Of a DNA stretch of 64,000 bases, positions 35,160 to 44,649 are shown piece by piece. The notes under the pieces are model-generated. The model did no database searches. It was given only the letters and a program-made list of their open reading frames with translations, and had not been told where the DNA came from. The stretch lies in assembly GCF_900110105.1 (NCBI RefSeq), contig NZ_FOCL01000006.1, forward strand, positions 1 through 64,000, given 5' to 3'. How positions within the stretch are numbered: position 1 is the stretch's first letter; the number at the start of each line of letters is the position of its first letter. Made by a program: the position numbers and the translations under genes. This DNA comes from Mucilaginibacter gossypiicola. GTDB taxonomy: Bacteria > Bacteroidota > Bacteroidia > Sphingobacteriales > Sphingobacteriaceae.

Positions 35160-36533
35160 TTAATTTTTCTCCACCTCATAAATCGGCAGCATCACCCTGA
35201 TCTCGGTGCCTTCGCCCTCTTTGGAGATAATGCCGATATTACCCTTATGCAGTCTCACAATGTTCAGTGCCAGCGGAAGCCCTACACCATGCCCCTGGTA
35301 TTTACCCGTGTTTGAGGCGCGAAAAAATGGCTCGAAAATATGCTGAACATCACTTTCAGGGATACCAATGCCCTGGTCTTTCACACTAAAAATGATGCTG
35401 TTGTTTTCGGCATATACTTTAAGTACTACGGGCTTGTTCTCGGAGTATTTACAGGCATTGAGGCCTATGTTACTTATAGCCAGTTTAAGCAGGTTGATGT
35501 TTCCCTGTGTTACCAGGCTATCCACATCATCGGGTAGTGACGAAAAATCAATGCTGAGCTGGTTGGCCGGGTTGATGTGATCAACAGCCTCTTTAACCAT
35601 AAACGCCATTTCATCGGCGCGGATCTGTTCCCAGTTTTGCTTTTTGCCGTCGAAACCGCTTTGCGCCAGCCCGAGCAGACTGGTAATAATATCCTGCAGA
35701 CTTTGAGTGCCGGTTAATATTTCCTGTAGGTTTTTATGAAGATCGGCACCGGGTTGGTCTATGTTTTTGAGTGAAAGCTCGGCCTCTCCTTTAATAATGG
35801 CCAGCGGCGTACGCAGCTCATGCGAGGCGTTGCTGATAAAGTTGTTCTGCGTTTCAAAGGCGGTTTCCAGCCTGTCGAGCATATTATTAAAGGTTTGGGT
35901 AAGCTCGGCTATTTCGTCTTTCCCGCTGTAATCTTCCAAACGCAGGTGCAGGTTACTGGCCGTAATGGTGTTTACCTTTTTAATGATGTTACGTACCGGC
36001 TTAAAGGTATGGTATGAAAAACGGCGGCCAATGAGGTAAACAATTAATATCGAAATCAGGAAACTAACAATCAATACCTGTTCAAGGTCATTAAGCTCAC
36101 TAAGGCCCGAAGGATTGGTTGCCGAAACTACAATAATAGCGTCACCTTCGGGAAAGTGAAATATATTGCCGGCATAAAATACATTGTTGGCCTTAAATCT
36201 TGATTTTCCGTTGGCAAGGATATTATCTATCAGTTGGCGCGGAACACCTTTTACAGTTTTGCCTTTTGTATAAACCTCCGGTTTAATAATATATTGCTTT
36301 TCGGCAATGAGGCGTTCAAGATAGCGCTGGCGGATTTCCCTGTACATGCCAAGGCTGTCGCGATCATTAAGGTGATGAATCTGTGAGGATATGTTTACCC
36401 TTGTTTCCAGGCGTTTAAAAAAATCATCGAAGGTAAACTGGTGTACAAAATAAAAAATAGCGCCGCTAAATAATAATATTACCGATACCGTTAAGGCCAG
36501 GAACAGCAGCGCAACTTTTTTCTGGATACTCAT
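35160..36533 (-). CDS. HAMP-containing sensor histidine kinase
   Basis: The 457-residue protein has two membrane helices (about 7-29 and 150-172) around an extracytoplasmic sensor, then HAMP, HisKA with NASHELRTPLAIIKGE, and HATPase with NIGLNACKYS, DQGIGIP and GHGVGLPLA. These are all motifs of an active kinase. The start codon abuts the stop of the OmpR-type regulator (TAAATG), so the two form a coupled two-component system like CusS/ArlS or PhoR types. The signal is unknown. Confidence 0.93.
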   Translation of the reverse strand: MSIQKKVALLFLALTVSVILLFSGAIFYFVHQFTFDDFFKRLETRVNISSQIHHLNDRDSLGMYREIRQRYLERLIAEKQYIIKPEVYTKGKTVKGVPRQLIDNILANGKSRFKANNVFYAGNIFHFPEGDAIIVVSATNPSGLSELNDLEQVLIVSFLISILIVYLIGRRFSYHTFKPVRNIIKKVNTITASNLHLRLEDYSGKDEIAELTQTFNNMLDRLETAFETQNNFISNASHELRTPLAIIKGEAELSLKNIDQPGADLHKNLQEILTGTQSLQDIITSLLGLAQSGFDGKKQNWEQIRADEMAFMVKEAVDHINPANQLSIDFSSLPDDVDSLVTQGNINLLKLAISNIGLNACKYSENKPVVLKVYAENNSIIFSVKDQGIGIPESDVQHIFEPFFRASNTGKYQGHGVGLPLALNIVRLHKGNIGIISKEGEGTEIRVMLPIYEVEKN

Positions 36534-37217
36534 TTAGGCTGCGTTGTTTTTTAAAATATAGCCCATGCCTATAACCGTGTGGATAAGCTTGTTGTCAAAA
36601 TCCTTATCCACCTTTTTGCGCAGGTAGTTGATATACACATCAACCACATTGGTACCCATATTAAAATCAATGTTCCAAACATGCTCCAATATCTCAATGC
36701 GACTAAGCATATGGTTTTTATTTTTGGCCAGAAACTCCAGCAGGCGGTATTCGGTAGCTGTAAGATCGATGATCTTATCGCCGCGCTTAACTGATTTTTC
36801 GTCGCCGTTAATTACCAGGTCGGCAATTTGGATTACGTTTGCCGGTTGTGTAAGATTTGAATTGCGACGGGCTAATGTCCGGATGCGTGCGTTAAGTTCG
36901 GCCAGGCTAAAAGGTTTAACCATGTAGTCGTCGGCCCCGCTGTCAAGGCCTACTACCACGTTTTCGGTAGTACCGAGTGCGGTAAGCATTAATATGGCAG
37001 CGTTTTGGTTGGCTTGCCGTAAGCGGCGACAAACCTCAATGCCATTGATGCCGGGCAGCATAATATCCAGAATGATCAATTGAAAATCCATTTTAATGGC
37101 CATGTCCAGCCCGGTTGTACCATCAAGGGCAACACTTATTTCGTGGCCTTCGGCAGTAAGGTCGCGCTGGATAATGGATACCAGTTTCGCTTCATCTTCT
37201 ATGAGGAGGATCTTCAT
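36534..37217 (-). CDS. OmpR-family response regulator
   Basis: The 227-residue protein has a receiver domain with phospho-acceptor D51 (ILDIMLPGING), T79 and K101 (MVKPFSLAEL). A winged-helix DNA-binding domain follows, with LTATEYRLLEFLAKN and NVVDVYINYLRKKVD. It is the cognate partner of the adjacent histidine kinase, which lies immediately downstream on the same transcript. Targets are unknown. Confidence 0.95.
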   Translation of the reverse strand: MKILLIEDEAKLVSIIQRDLTAEGHEISVALDGTTGLDMAIKMDFQLIILDIMLPGINGIEVCRRLRQANQNAAILMLTALGTTENVVVGLDSGADDYMVKPFSLAELNARIRTLARRNSNLTQPANVIQIADLVINGDEKSVKRGDKIIDLTATEYRLLEFLAKNKNHMLSRIEILEHVWNIDFNMGTNVVDVYINYLRKKVDKDFDNKLIHTVIGMGYILKNNAA

Positions 37218-37327
37218 TGTGGCAAATATATATTACGCTTACTATAAACAATAAATAACGCCGATGTTTTAGTTAAACTCATCAGGAATATCGGTAAATT
37301 AATGCAATATTAATTGTAAGCCAGATT

Positions 37328-38446
37328 ATGCCTAATCCTTTCAAAATCATCAGTGTTTTAGCTTGTTTTGTGTTCCTATTAGGGGCATTGGGGTGTCATC
37401 CTGCAAGTAAACCGGCAGATAAACAACCATCGAAAAAAACAGCCAGAAAAAAAGTAAAAGAATATAAAGAGATCAAATATTCGGACAAACAGCTTATTGC
37501 TTTTTTTGACAGTGTGGGTAAACTACCTGTTAACCCAATGGCAAACAAAGTGGCTTTCTATGCCGATTCCGTTTTTAAAACTTTTACTAAACCGGTAAAC
37601 CGCCAGCTTTCGGCTCCCGATTTTGCATTGTTAAAACAAGCCATACGGGCTAAAAAAATAAACGTCCATATCGCAAAAAAAATATTTGGAGAGTTTACGG
37701 TGGATAGTAACTGTAATTCAAATGGTTTATTTGATTCGGTGAAGAGGGGCTATGTGTATTTGCAGGCCTATCATTTTATCCGCAATAAAAACAAGTTTGA
37801 TGAATTTGCGGTTGGCGTGGCCGACCGGGGGCACTGCGAGGGGGCTATGATCTATTATTTTAGGGGAAGTAAAATCATAGCTAAACAGGATGGCTATTCA
37901 CGATATGGAAGTGATCCTGAATATTTTACTAATGTAGATGGTGAAAATATTGTTTACAGGCAATATGAGTTTGCCGTAGGATCAGGCGTTGGATGGTTTA
38001 ATTACTTTTTTTATAAATACGATGGTGATAAATTAATCCCGGTGTTAAATGAACTTGCAACCGGGAATGTGCAGGGAAGTTGGATAGGGCGGGTGACATG
38101 GTTAGATGCCTCTGTTAAAAAAACGAATCCATTAACACTGAAGATGGTGTATTATAACCAGTTTGTTAGTGAAGACAGAACGACTTGGGGGCCTATGGTT
38201 ATCAATGATTCAACTATGGTTAGTTATAAATGGGATGAAAAATCAAAAACACTTATCGGCCAATACGAAAAATCTAAAATTAGTAAAGCTCAGATTTTGT
38301 CATATTATCTGGAGGATAATGATCTATTGTTTATTAATGTTTTTAAGAAGCCTTTAAAGGCGGCTTTAAATAGCAAAGAAAACAGACCGTTAATATTGAG
38401 GTATCTCACTAACGTAAAAGCCTATCAGGATACCGTTCATAAATGA
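37328..38446 (+). CDS. Lipoprotein of unknown function
   Basis: The 372-residue protein has a lipobox (LGALGC near residue 23), then a Lys-rich linker (about 35-50) and a folded body with many aromatic residues. The body has no recognised family. It is expected to be membrane-anchored on the periplasmic side. It diverges from the two-component system across 110 bp, so it could be one of its targets, but this is only positional. Confidence 0.75.
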   Translation: MPNPFKIISVLACFVFLLGALGCHPASKPADKQPSKKTARKKVKEYKEIKYSDKQLIAFFDSVGKLPVNPMANKVAFYADSVFKTFTKPVNRQLSAPDFALLKQAIRAKKINVHIAKKIFGEFTVDSNCNSNGLFDSVKRGYVYLQAYHFIRNKNKFDEFAVGVADRGHCEGAMIYYFRGSKIIAKQDGYSRYGSDPEYFTNVDGENIVYRQYEFAVGSGVGWFNYFFYKYDGDKLIPVLNELATGNVQGSWIGRVTWLDASVKKTNPLTLKMVYYNQFVSEDRTTWGPMVINDSTMVSYKWDEKSKTLIGQYEKSKISKAQILSYYLEDNDLLFINVFKKPLKAALNSKENRPLILRYLTNVKAYQDTVHK

Positions 38447-38566
38447 TTTTCTAACACTGATTGAAATTTAGCGACAGCGTAACTTCAACCAGTATTAGGG
38501 TGATATTATTAATTTTAAACAACAGCTATATATTCAACAGTAAAATAACATGATAAAATAAGAGGG

Positions 38567-38890
38567 ATGAGTTTGATAGTTAGTTATGACGATGTTGAAC
38601 AAAAAGGCACTGACGCCGGCGGTGATATCATTTATTATTAATAGAGCGAACCTTTAACTGGAATAATTAAAGACTATAAGGATGGTGTATTAGTGGGTGA
38701 AGCTGAATTTACAGATGGGCACAGAGGAGGTATTCAAAGGGAATATAATTACCCCAGCGGAATATTAGTTGAAGAATATTTTATACAATTTAACAAACTG
38801 GAAGGTTCGTTTAAAAATTGGGATGATAACGGCATTTTAATAAGCCATACCATTTGGCAAAATGGAAAATGTGTACAAACGGTACTGTAA
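38567..38890 (+). pseudogene. YwqK/MORN-like small protein broken by tandem stop codons
   Basis: From an ATG at 38567, one frame reads MSLIVSYDDVEQKG...IIYY, then TAA TAG, then EPLTGIIKDYKDGVL (starting near 38648) and continues to the stop at 38890. The second part has FTDGHRGGIQREYNYPSG and GSFKNWDDNGIL, which resemble the G-x2-x-x-y-y repeats of YwqK-type or MORN-like proteins. The frame is preserved on both sides, so a net 3n change introduced the stops. It may be a pseudogene, a sequencing problem, or (less likely) two genes with a GTG start at 38693. Confidence 0.6.
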
Positions 38891-38925
38891 CGGCAGGCTC
38901 TGGTCAAGGCAATCCTTCACCATCC

Positions 38926-39017
38926 CGTCATCGCGGGGTACGAAGCAATCCCCGATTAGTAGAGCGGCTAAGCAAATCCCTGTACAGTTCGCGATTGCTT
39001 CGTGCCTCGCAATGACG
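38926..39017. repeat. GTCATTGCGAGG palindrome family, good copy
   Basis: It reads CGTCATCGCGGGGTACGAAG and CAATCCCCGATTAGTAGAGC, with right arm GCGATTGCTTCGTGCCTCGC ending AATGACG. It is close to the copies at 35010 and 44505. Confidence 0.85.
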
Positions 39018-39057
39018 CTTTTTGTTGGCTAAACTTCGACCAGGAATTTACCAAAAC

Positions 39058-39085
39058 AAAAAATGCCCGCTTTTGGCGGGCATTT
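39058..39085 (-). terminator. Rho-independent terminator of the DUF2723 gene
   Basis: A 10-bp stem AAATGCCCGC / GCGGGCATTT with a 5-nt loop lies 27 bp after the stop on the minus strand. It ends in TTTTTT on that strand. Confidence 0.88.
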
Positions 39086-39111
39086 AAATAAAAAAAGCAT
39101 TAAAGGTTAAC

Positions 39112-42100
39112 TTATCTCTTTCCTGTCACCCCAAATTTCTTTTCAAAGCCACTCAGTTGTGTATTGAATTTGTTGAACAGTTGCGGTTGCTTGTATTGTT
39201 TACTAAACTCAACCAATCCTCCCAATATCTGCATTGAATATTGCAGATCGCGGTTTTCGAGGTTGGTTTCTCCTTTTTGGATTTGGGCATAGCTATAGTT
39301 GAGTTGGTTATTTACATAGTCATCAACCAGGTTAGCCAGTTTGTTGCCTAACTGAATGTCATTTAAGCGATATGCGTTTTCAATCATGTAATATTTGCGC
39401 ACCGCTATCTCTAACGAGTTGATGGTAGTTGGCATTACCTCGTCATATTTTTTAAGCACTTTGCGCGCCGAATCAGGTTTGCCTGCTTTTGCCAGATCAT
39501 CGGCCAGGGTTGAATAAAGTCTGGTAATGAGCGGGTAAAACATGGTCATTGATTCGTGATCAAGATAGCTGGCGTTTTTCATGTTGCCCCATTTGTATTT
39601 GGTCATCATGTTTTCGTACATTTTACCTGTGTTGCTGGCCTCAAGAGGGCCAACTGCGGTATCAGGTTTTAACGGCAGCAAACGGTAAGCAAAACCTTCG
39701 TTATACATGTATTTATCCAAGCCAATCATGTTGCTGTTAGGTACAGTAACTGAAAAATAGATAGGACGCTTCCAGTCGTTGTGCGATAAGATATCCATCA
39801 TCGCCAGTACATCTTTGGTAACATAACGGCCGCTAAATGTCCAGTTCATTTCAGGGGCTATCTTGTCTTTATCGGCTGCCTGTACGGTGCCGGTTTTAAC
39901 AACCTCATCGGCATTAACGGTCAATTTGAATTTGTTGGTTGGCAAATAATTGGCAACATCGCCGTTATTGTATTCAACCATGGCTTCTTTTTTATCAGAA
40001 GTAATAAAGTCAAAAACATCTTTTAACTCGGTAGCTCCGGGAATTTTCTGATCACTAAAATAGATCACATCGCGTACGCCCGGTTTAAACTTGTCGTTTG
40101 TCATGCTGATCGGCAATGGCTCCGACTCGTTCATCTTGTTTTTCATGCCACGAATGTACCAGTCGGTACCCAGCAAGCTCAGGTTCACGATACGCACATC
40201 GGGACGCACATTTTCAACCTCCTGGATATACCAAAGCGGGTAAGTATCATTATCGCCATAAGTAAACAAAATGGCATTTGGTGCACATGAGTTAAGATAG
40301 TTATAAGCCATGTCATGCGGTGTAAGCTTGGTTGAGCGGTCATGATCATCCCATTCCTGGTTAGCCATTAGTAAAGGCGCCGCAACAAGGCAAACTGCTG
40401 TAGAAATGATTGCGCTTACCTTTGCATTAAGCTTTTTGCTCAGCACATCGGCAATGCCAATCACGCCCAGGCCTATCCATATCGCGAAAGCATAAAAGGA
40501 GCCGGCATAAGCATAATCACGTTCGCGGGGCTGCAGCGGGTCCTGGTTTAGGTAAAGCACAATGGCTAAACCGGTGCAAACAAACAGGATGGCAACAACA
40601 CCGGCTTCGCGCTGGTTACGTGCAAAGTGAAATACCGCGCCAAACAAACCTATGATAAGCGGTAAAAAGAACAGGCGGTTGTAGCTTTTACTTTCGGTAA
40701 CAGAATAGGGCAGAGGTTTGTTGAAATTCCATCCGCTGATCCATTCACCATCGGCACCTGAATTTAAACTCTGACCATCGAGATCGTTTGACCGGCCTGC
40801 GAAATTCCACAGGAAATAGCGGGTATACATCTGGTTAATTTGCCATTTAGCAAAAAAGTTAATGTTTGAGCCAAAGGTAGGGTGTTCGCTTTCGCCAAGG
40901 CCAGTCCACTCCCGATAAAACTCCGGGTGACCGGGCTTATCGCTGAACATACGCGGGAATATGGTATTTCGGTCGTAAACGGTATTGAGTTTTTTGCCGG
41001 CAATTTCGTATTTGGTTGCGCCGCGGCGGTAAATATTGGCTCCTTCTGTTTGTGCTGTAGCTTCCGAATCAAAAAACTGGCCGTACAATAATGGGGTATC
41101 GCCATACTGGTCGCGGTTAAGGTAGCTGTTCAGGGCGAAGGCATTCTCAGGGTCGCTGTTGTTAAGATTAGGATTGGCTTTTGCACGCACCACGATCATC
41201 ACAAATGAGCTGTAGCCGAACAGGATAAACAACAGGCAGATCAAAAAGCTGTTGAGTGCAAAACGCTTTTCGCGAATTTTTACCACGTATTCCAGCAGGG
41301 CTAAAATACCTACGCTTACAATAAGCCCAATTATGCCGCCACTAATACCTAATATCAGCACAAAACATACGGCAGCTAAAATAATAGCGGGTTTAACCGG
41401 ATTTATAGTATAGTAAATACCTGCAACAATGGTGATGATCAACAACAGGAAGAATACCACCGCACCACTGCCAAAGCCCATGCCCAGCGTATTAACAAAA
41501 AGCAGGTCGGAAAAAGCCGCGCCTTTTACTGTATACTGAATAACTCCCCAAAGCACAAATGCAAGTGCTACAACGCTTGCCAAAAAGGTAAGTAATGTGC
41601 CTTTTGTAGTAACATTTTTTGCCCTGCGGAAATAGATCACCAAGCCAATAGCAGGTATCACCAGCAAGTTTAATAAGTGGATACCTATGGAAAGGCCCAT
41701 TACATACGCAATAAAAACTATCCACCTGTCGGCATGAGGTTCATCGGCATGGGCATCCCATTTTAAAATAGCCCAAAATACAACAGCGGTACAAAGAGAT
41801 GATTGCGCGTAAACTTCCGACTCAACGGCCGAAAACCAAAATGTATCCGACCAGGCATAGGCTAAAGCACCTACAATACCCGAACCGATGATCAGGATCA
41901 GGTTTGTTGAATTGAGCTGCTCCTCTGTTTTAACCAAAAGCTTTTTGGCAAGAGCCGTAATGGTCCAAAACAGGAACATGATGGTAGCGCCGCTGGCCAG
42001 TGCCGATGCCATGTTGGCCCAATAAGCCACTTTGGTATTATCACCCATAGATAACAGGGTAAATACCTTGCCTATCATGGTAAATAAAGGGGCACCGGGC

Positions 42101-42249
42101 TGGTGAGCTACCTGTAAACGATAGATACAGGCTATAAATTCGCCGCAATCCCAGAAGCTTGATGATGGCTCAAGGGTTAAAATGTAGGTTACTGTGGCAA
42201 TAATAAAGGCTACCCAGCCAAATATATTGTTGAGTTTTTTGTAATTCAT
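39112..42249 (-). CDS. DUF2723 (GT117-like) membrane protein
   Basis: The 1045-residue protein has about eleven membrane helices in the first 600 residues and a long C-terminal domain. The start region carries SFWDCGEFIACIYRLQVAHQ (residues 31-50), which holds the Asp/Glu pair typical of GT-C glycosyltransferases. DUF2723 proteins are found across Bacteroidota and are thought to add sugars, likely mannose, to exported proteins. This specific reaction is not shown here. The gene is alone on its strand, ends in a good terminator, and starts near the tRNA-Gln promoter on the opposite strand. Confidence 0.88.
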   Translation of the reverse strand: MNYKKLNNIFGWVAFIIATVTYILTLEPSSSFWDCGEFIACIYRLQVAHQPGAPLFTMIGKVFTLLSMGDNTKVAYWANMASALASGATIMFLFWTITALAKKLLVKTEEQLNSTNLILIIGSGIVGALAYAWSDTFWFSAVESEVYAQSSLCTAVVFWAILKWDAHADEPHADRWIVFIAYVMGLSIGIHLLNLLVIPAIGLVIYFRRAKNVTTKGTLLTFLASVVALAFVLWGVIQYTVKGAAFSDLLFVNTLGMGFGSGAVVFFLLLIITIVAGIYYTINPVKPAIILAAVCFVLILGISGGIIGLIVSVGILALLEYVVKIREKRFALNSFLICLLFILFGYSSFVMIVVRAKANPNLNNSDPENAFALNSYLNRDQYGDTPLLYGQFFDSEATAQTEGANIYRRGATKYEIAGKKLNTVYDRNTIFPRMFSDKPGHPEFYREWTGLGESEHPTFGSNINFFAKWQINQMYTRYFLWNFAGRSNDLDGQSLNSGADGEWISGWNFNKPLPYSVTESKSYNRLFFLPLIIGLFGAVFHFARNQREAGVVAILFVCTGLAIVLYLNQDPLQPRERDYAYAGSFYAFAIWIGLGVIGIADVLSKKLNAKVSAIISTAVCLVAAPLLMANQEWDDHDRSTKLTPHDMAYNYLNSCAPNAILFTYGDNDTYPLWYIQEVENVRPDVRIVNLSLLGTDWYIRGMKNKMNESEPLPISMTNDKFKPGVRDVIYFSDQKIPGATELKDVFDFITSDKKEAMVEYNNGDVANYLPTNKFKLTVNADEVVKTGTVQAADKDKIAPEMNWTFSGRYVTKDVLAMMDILSHNDWKRPIYFSVTVPNSNMIGLDKYMYNEGFAYRLLPLKPDTAVGPLEASNTGKMYENMMTKYKWGNMKNASYLDHESMTMFYPLITRLYSTLADDLAKAGKPDSARKVLKKYDEVMPTTINSLEIAVRKYYMIENAYRLNDIQLGNKLANLVDDYVNNQLNYSYAQIQKGETNLENRDLQYSMQILGGLVEFSKQYKQPQLFNKFNTQLSGFEKKFGVTGKR

Positions 42250-42396
42250 GATTGGACACTATGTGAAAAAACAGGATTAATGCAGCCGAAAATAGTAAAA
42301 CTATTGGGATGTTACCATCAAAAACGGGCTTTTGAGCCCTGTTTTAATTTTATTTTGCTGTATTTGAGGTGTTAATGAATTTTTTTAAAATTCTAT

Positions 42397-42426
42397 TTTG
42401 ACTTTCAAATATTCGCGCTATATTTG
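42397..42426 (+). promoter_or_regulatory. Promoter of tRNA-Gln
   Basis: TTTG (42397-42400), 18 nt, then TATATTTG (42419-42426) fits the Bacteroidota promoter with a slightly short spacer. It sits 37 bp before the tRNA start. Confidence 0.7.
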
Positions 42427-42463
42427 CATTCCTTTTCGGGGAGTAAGACAAACCAAAGGAGAT

Positions 42464-42534
42464 TGCCTGATAGTATAATGGTAGTACGACGGTTTTTGGT
42501 ACCGTTTGTCTAGGTTCGAATCCTGGTCGGGCAA
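42464..42534 (+). tRNA. trnQ: tRNA-Gln(TTG)
   Basis: A 71-nt cloverleaf. The acceptor TGCCTGA pairs with TCGGGCA, with discriminator A. The anticodon stem is ACGGT / ACCGT, the loop is TTTTGGT, and the anticodon is TTG. The T-loop GGTTCGAATCC is standard. CCA is not encoded. The sequence from 42541 to 42690 that follows contains short ATTTCGGAT inverted copies. Confidence 0.95.
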
Positions 42535-42540
42535 CAATAA

Positions 42541-42690
42541 AAATTCGGATTTCGGATTTTCAATTTCGGATTTATTCTGATTGGAAAACTTGAAATCCGA
42601 ATTGTGTTTTAAGGCGTTTGTGAGCGGGATGTCTTATTTTTATAAGGCAGAATAATCAATCCGAAATCGAACATCCGAAATCCAAAATCA
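42541..42690. repeat. ATTTCGGATTT short inverted repeats
   Basis: ATTTCGGATTTTCAATTTCG (42547-42566) faces TCCGAAATCGAACATCCGAA near 42660. A further TTGAAATCCGAATTG at 42589 is a third unit. They fill the gap between the tRNA and prs. No gene is present. Confidence 0.55.
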
Positions 42691-42696
42691 AAGAAA

Positions 42697-43641
42697 ATGC
42701 CCTTACAATTTAACCCGGTTAAATTATTTACAGGATCAGGCTCGCCGGAGCTTGCGCGTTTGATAGCTGATGCTTATGGCCGCGAATTAGGTGAAGTTGT
42801 AATATCGCGTTTCAGCGATGGTGAATATCAGCCGCATTTTAATGAATCTGTAAGGGGGAGTGATGTTTTCCTGATCCAGTCTACCCATCAGCCTACCGAT
42901 AATTTAATGGAATTACTCATGATGATTGATGCCGCCCGCCGTGCATCAGCTCATTATGTAACCGCCGTTATACCTTATTTTGGTTTGGCCAGGCAAGACA
43001 GGAAAGATAAACCGCGTGTTGCCATTGGTGCAAAGCTGGTAGCCAACCTGTTGGTTGCAGCAGGCATTAACCGTATCATGACCATGGATTTGCACGCAGC
43101 GCAAATTCAGGGCTTTTTTGATGTTCCGGTTGATCACCTGGATGCTTCTATCATTTTTGTGCCTTATATCAAAAGCCTTGGCTTAGGTCATCTTACTATT
43201 GCGTCGCCTGATATGGGCGGTTCATACAGGGCCCGGAGCTTTGCCAAGTTCTTTAATGCCGAAGTGGTAATTTGCGATAAACGCCGTAAACGCGCTAACG
43301 AAATTGAAGCCATGACGCTGATTGGTGATGTTACCGATCAGGACATTGTACTGATTGACGACATTTGCGATACCGCAGGTACATTGGCAAAAGCAGCCGG
43401 CTTGATCATGGAGCGTGGTGCACGCAGCGTTCGCGCGGTTTGTACGCACCCGGTATTATCAGGTAAAGCATATGAAACTATTGAAAACTCGGCATTAACC
43501 GAACTGATAGTTACAGATACTATACCGCTGAAACAGCAAAGCTCAAAAATAAAAGTGCTTTCAACTGCCGAATTGTTTGCAAAAGCGATCAGCAATGTAA
43601 ACGAACACGGTTCGATAAGTACCTTGTTTAAGGTGGACTAA
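42697..43641 (+). CDS. prs: Ribose-phosphate pyrophosphokinase
   Basis: The 314-residue protein is the right length for a class I PRPP synthetase. It shows FSDGEYQPHFNESVRGSDVF (about 39-58), the RQDRK flexible loop (about 104-108), the DLHAAQIQGFFD motif with catalytic His (about 129-140) and the PRPP-binding VLIDDICDTAGT (about 219-230; reads IVLIDD). It makes PRPP from ribose 5-phosphate and ATP for nucleotide synthesis. It is followed at 133 bp by rplY, a usual pairing in Bacteroidota. Confidence 0.97.
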   Translation: MPLQFNPVKLFTGSGSPELARLIADAYGRELGEVVISRFSDGEYQPHFNESVRGSDVFLIQSTHQPTDNLMELLMMIDAARRASAHYVTAVIPYFGLARQDRKDKPRVAIGAKLVANLLVAAGINRIMTMDLHAAQIQGFFDVPVDHLDASIIFVPYIKSLGLGHLTIASPDMGGSYRARSFAKFFNAEVVICDKRRKRANEIEAMTLIGDVTDQDIVLIDDICDTAGTLAKAAGLIMERGARSVRAVCTHPVLSGKAYETIENSALTELIVTDTIPLKQQSSKIKVLSTAELFAKAISNVNEHGSISTLFKVD

Positions 43642-43645
43642 GAAA

Positions 43646-43752
43646 CCTCTCCTAAATCCTCTCCAAAGGAGAGGACTTGAAAAGGTTAAAGTAGAATTAA
43701 AATATCCTTACAAAAGCTCCTCTCTTTCGGAGAGGGGTTGGGGTGAGGTTTA
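43646..43752. repeat. CTCTCCAAAGGAGAGG inverted repeat pair
   Basis: CCTCTCC...CTCTCCAAAGGAGAGG (43647-43675) faces CTCCTCTCTTTCGGAGAGGG and a GGGGTGAGGTTT end (43720-43752). The pair fills the prs-rplY gap and is related to 11641-11780. Confidence 0.75.
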
Positions 43753-43774
43753 AATAATAAACAAATAAATAAAA

Positions 43775-44359
43775 ATGAAATCAATTGCTATTAGCGGTTC
43801 TCCAAGAGAGAACGTAGGGAAAAGAGACGCGAAAGAGCTGCGTTACAATGGCCAGGTGCCTGCAGTTCTTTATGGTGGTGCTACCCAGACCCACTTTTAT
43901 GTGTCCGCAGCTGATTTGAGAGCCGTAGTTTATACTCCGGTTGTTCATTTCATCGATCTTGAAATTGCCGGTGTTAAATCACAAGCTATCATCCAGGACA
44001 TTCAGTTCCACCCACTAACTGAAAAAATCACTCACGTTGACTTTTTATTGTTAGACGAGAAAAAACCTATCGCCATCGAGATCCCTGTTAAATTAACCGG
44101 TACTTCTCCAGGTGTTAAAGTAGGTGGTAAACTGGTTCAAAAATTAAGGAAACTGCGTATCAAAGCGCTTCCTAAAGATCATCTTGATGCTATTGAAGTA
44201 AGCATCGAGTCTTTAGAAGTTGGTAAATCAGTAAAAGTATCTGATATTAAATTAGATAACTTAACTATCACCAACGCTAAAGAAGATACCATTGTTTCTG
44301 TAACTACCTCACGTGCATTACGTCAGGCTGAGCAGGAAGCAGCTCAAGGTAAAAAATAA
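43775..44359 (+). CDS. rplY: 50S ribosomal protein L25 (Ctc/TL5 form)
   Basis: The 194-residue protein has an N-terminal L25 5S-binding domain (about 1-95; RENVGKRDAKELRYNGQVPAV near 10) and a C-terminal TL5-like domain ending in a charged tail. This is the two-domain form, longer than E. coli L25. It binds the 5S rRNA. A strong terminator follows at 44398. Confidence 0.96.
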   Translation: MKSIAISGSPRENVGKRDAKELRYNGQVPAVLYGGATQTHFYVSAADLRAVVYTPVVHFIDLEIAGVKSQAIIQDIQFHPLTEKITHVDFLLLDEKKPIAIEIPVKLTGTSPGVKVGGKLVQKLRKLRIKALPKDHLDAIEVSIESLEVGKSVKVSDIKLDNLTITNAKEDTIVSVTTSRALRQAEQEAAQGKK

Positions 44360-44397
44360 GTTCTGCCTTTCCTTTCAGGAAGCAGAAGCTGAATTAA

Positions 44398-44430
44398 AAA
44401 CAGCGGTAGAGTATCTCTATCGCTGTTTTT
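44398..44430 (+). terminator. Rho-independent terminator of rplY
   Basis: A 14-bp stem (AAACAGCGGTAGAG / CTCTATCGCTGTTT, one G-U) with a 3-nt loop is followed by TTTTTG. Confidence 0.9.
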
Positions 44431-44504
44431 GTTTGAGCAATAAATAATATCTTCGCATAAAATTTTAATAATCATTCGGAGATTATCTGAAATGGAAATA
44501 AAAA

Positions 44505-44586
44505 CGTCATTGCGAGGTACGAAGCAATCCCCGATTAGCAGGTCAGCTCTGTATTGTTCGCGATTGCTTCGTGCCTCGCAATGACG
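44505..44586. repeat. GTCATTGCGAGG palindrome family, best copy
   Basis: It reads CGTCATTGCGAGGTACGAAG and then CAATCCCCGATTAGC; the right arm is GCGATTGCTTCGTGCCTCGC ending AATGACG. The 34-bp outer arms are almost perfectly complementary. Confidence 0.88.
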
Positions 44587-44649
44587 CTGGTTTATTTGTT
44601 TTTGGATAGCTTCATAAATTTCTCCGCTGATTAGCGGAGGCCAGGGGGC

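Noticed and set aside
38693..38890. Independent gene from a GTG start
   Set aside because: The same frame extends upstream through two stops to an ATG at 38567 and reads as one protein, so a broken gene is the simpler model.
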